Source: CAYXVF01 sp964468125 (GTDB taxonomy: Bacteria; Myxococcota; XYA12-FULL-58-9; CAYXVF01). From it: a DNA stretch of 15,205 nucleotides. Made by a program: the position numbers and the translations under genes. The notes under the pieces are model-generated. The model searched no databases, had not been told where the DNA came from, and saw nothing but the letters and a program-made list of their open reading frames with translations. Location: the NCBI GenBank assembly GCA_964468125.1, contig CAYXVF010000128.1, positions 1 to 15,205 of the forward strand, written 5' to 3'. The stretch's first letter is position 1. Each line of letters begins with the position of its first letter. Of the stretch, positions 14,443 through 15,205 are shown in pieces.

Positions 14443-14472
14443 CGCGCTCCCGAACCGGGGAGTGCGTCTTTT
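14443..14472 (+). terminator. intrinsic terminator overlapping the tRNA-tuf transcription start
   Basis: Arms 14443-14451 and 14458-14466 form a 9-bp stem with one G-T pair and a 6-nt loop, followed by TCTTTT (14467-14472). It would end transcripts from pyrF-rlmB. The promoter -10 lies immediately upstream, so RNAs starting near 14448 lack five bases of the 5' arm and could not form the full stem. Confidence 0.6.
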
Positions 14473-14529
14473 CGCCTCGAAATCCACCGAGATTTCAAAG
14501 CAATAGGGCGCGCGCGGCGGTAGCCGCAG

Positions 14530-14605
14530 GCTGGCGTAGCTCAATTGGTAGAGCAACTGATTTGTAATCAGTAGGTTGCGGGTTCGAGTCCCATCGCCAG
14601 CTCCA
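14530..14605 (+). tRNA. tRNA-Thr (anticodon TGT)
   Basis: Acceptor GCTGGCG pairs with CGCCAGC at 14595-14601; discriminator T; CCA is encoded at 14603-14605. Anticodon loop TTTGTAA (14561-14567) gives anticodon TGT at 14563-14565. D-loop and TTCGAGT T-loop are present. The T-stem has a weak outer end (C opposite A), otherwise normal. Equivalent to E. coli thrU by position and anticodon. Confidence 0.96.
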
Positions 14606-14628
14606 CACGACGCCTCAGGCCCGTGTGG
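14603..14628 (+). repeat. spacer hairpin after the first tRNA
   Basis: CCACACG (14603-14609) and CGTGTGG (14622-14628) form a perfect 7-bp inverted repeat that starts in the encoded CCA end. It could guide tRNA 3' processing or be incidental. Confidence 0.3.
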
Positions 14629-14629
14629 T

Positions 14630-14640
14630 TGCTCTTTGAA
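14630..14640 (+). promoter_or_regulatory. boxA-like antitermination motif
   Basis: TGCTCTTTGAA resembles the rRNA-operon boxA element (core TGCTCTTT) that loads NusB/NusE. It lies in the spacer between the first two tRNAs of the operon, downstream of the promoter, where antitermination would help read-through to tuf. No boxB or boxC partner was identified. Confidence 0.35.
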
Positions 14641-14652
14641 GAGTCGAGAACT

Positions 14653-14738
14653 GGTGGAGTGCCCGAGTGGCCAAAGGGAGCAGGCTGTAAACCTGCCGGC
14701 GTATGCCTACGTTGGTTCGAATCCAACCTCCACCACCA
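14653..14738 (+). tRNA. tRNA-Tyr (anticodon GTA)
   Basis: This is an 86-nt class II tRNA with long variable arm. GGTGGAG pairs with CTCCACC (14728-14734); discriminator A; CCA encoded at 14736-14738. Anticodon loop CTGTAAA gives GTA at 14687-14689, flanked by GCAGG/CCTGC. Equivalent to tyrU. Confidence 0.97.
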
Positions 14739-14754
14739 GACAGTCGTTGGCTGT

Positions 14755-14779
14755 CTACGGCTACGCTTAGTGGCCGTAG
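14755..14779 (+). repeat. spacer hairpin between tRNA-Tyr and tRNA-Gly
   Basis: CTACGGC (14755-14761) and GCCGTAG (14773-14779) form a perfect 7-bp inverted repeat. Likely an RNA processing or structural element within the polycistronic tRNA transcript; no T-tract follows. Confidence 0.3.
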
Positions 14780-14811
14780 GGCGGGTGTAGCCGTGGATGC
14801 AGCACTCGTGA

Positions 14812-14887
14812 GCGGGTGTAGCTCAGTTGGTAGAGCATCAGCCTTCCAAGCTGAGGGTCGCGAGTTCGAGCCTCGTCGCCCGCTCCA
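14812..14887 (+). tRNA. tRNA-Gly (anticodon TCC)
   Basis: GCGGGTG pairs with CGCCCGC (14877-14883; one G-T pair); discriminator T; CCA encoded at 14885-14887. Anticodon loop CTTCCAA gives TCC at 14845-14847. Equivalent to glyT. Confidence 0.96.
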
Positions 14888-14896
14888 ACGACGTCG

Positions 14897-14972
<76 letters not shown>

Positions 14973-15096
14973 GTCGATTGCGTCACCGCCCTCGGAAGCA
15001 GGGTACGACGCGCAACCGGGGTGGAGGCAGTGAGTGTCGACGCCCCAACGATTGCCAGGGGATGAGACCCGGGCGTTGACGGAGAACTTAGAAGCC

Positions 15097-15205
15097 ATGG
15101 CTAAGGAAAAATTTGACCGCACTAAGCCGCACGTGAACGTCGGCACCATCGGTCACGTCGACCACGGTAAAACCACGACCACTGCCGCACTGACGAAGGT
15201 GTCGG
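15097..15205 (+). CDS. tuf: elongation factor Tu, start of gene (cut by window end)
   Basis: The 36 visible codons read MAKEKFDRTKPHVNVGTIGH and then VDHGKTTTTAAL, i.e. the EF-Tu N-terminus with the P-loop GHVDHGKT (GTP binding). EF-Tu carries aminoacyl-tRNA to the ribosome. It follows four tRNA genes as in tufB operons and is likely co-transcribed with them from the promoter at 14413. A GGAG lies 12 nt before the ATG, somewhat far, with GAAG nearer. The rest lies outside the window. Confidence 0.97.
   Translation, partial: MAKEKFDRTKPHVNVGTIGHVDHGKTTTTAALTKVS

Noticed and set aside
14479..14496. Small hairpin GAAATC/GATTTC in the tRNA-tuf leader
   Set aside because: Only a 6-bp AT-rich stem without a T-tract; too weak to call an attenuator or regulatory site.

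Overview
The window is a GC-rich piece of a Gram-negative bacterial chromosome, apparently from a draft or scaffolded assembly because there is a run of exactly ten Ns at 12451-12460. The right end carries a classic arrangement, four tRNA genes (Thr-TGT, Tyr-GTA, Gly-TCC, Thr-GGT) followed by tuf, in the same order as the thrU-tyrU-glyT-thrT-tufB operon of E. coli. Together with the lipoprotein-type amidase, the YkuD L,D-transpeptidase and the high GC, this suggests a proteobacterial or Myxococcota-like organism. The glycine-to-betaine methyltransferase pair points to a saline or marine habitat. The taxon cannot be fixed from the sequence alone.

Layout. 1-780: debris, namely an internally deleted, frameshifted D-aminoacylase remnant and a possible reverse-strand PDZ-like fragment. 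783-1163: a small unknown protein. 7175-1169 (minus strand): a tight five-gene operon in the order glycine/sarcosine N-methyltransferase, sarcosine/dimethylglycine N-methyltransferase, M20-family N-carbamoyl-amino-acid hydrolase, aspartate-carbamoyltransferase-like enzyme, AsnB-type amidotransferase. The gaps are a 4-bp overlap, 7, 22 and 36 bp, with good ribosome binding sites. 7379-9698 (plus): an unknown protein with faint resemblance to class I aminoacyl-tRNA synthetase folds, overlapping an L,D-transpeptidase gene. 9762-11142 (plus): a MarR regulator overlapping a sulfotransferase gene. 11145-12879 (minus): an amidase gene broken by a sulfatase-like fragment and the N gap. 12933-14353 (plus): pyrF and an rlmB-type methyltransferase with ATGA overlap. 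14413-15205: promoter, tRNAs and the start of tuf.

The most interesting region is the five-gene operon. The first two enzymes make glycine betaine from glycine. The last three could together attach a carbamoyl group to an amino acid, amidate a carboxylate, and hydrolyse the carbamoyl group again. The carbamoyltransferase keeps the carbamoyl-phosphate site but has lost the aspartate-binding Arg and Gln of true ATCase, so it is probably not a pyrimidine enzyme. A compatible solute of this chemistry, N-alpha-carbamoyl-L-glutamine 1-amide, is known from Ectothiorhodospira marismortui; I know of no assigned genes for it. The operon is therefore a candidate two-osmolyte island: betaine plus a carbamoylated amino-acid amide. 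This is an inference from gene content and active-site residues, not something the sequence proves.
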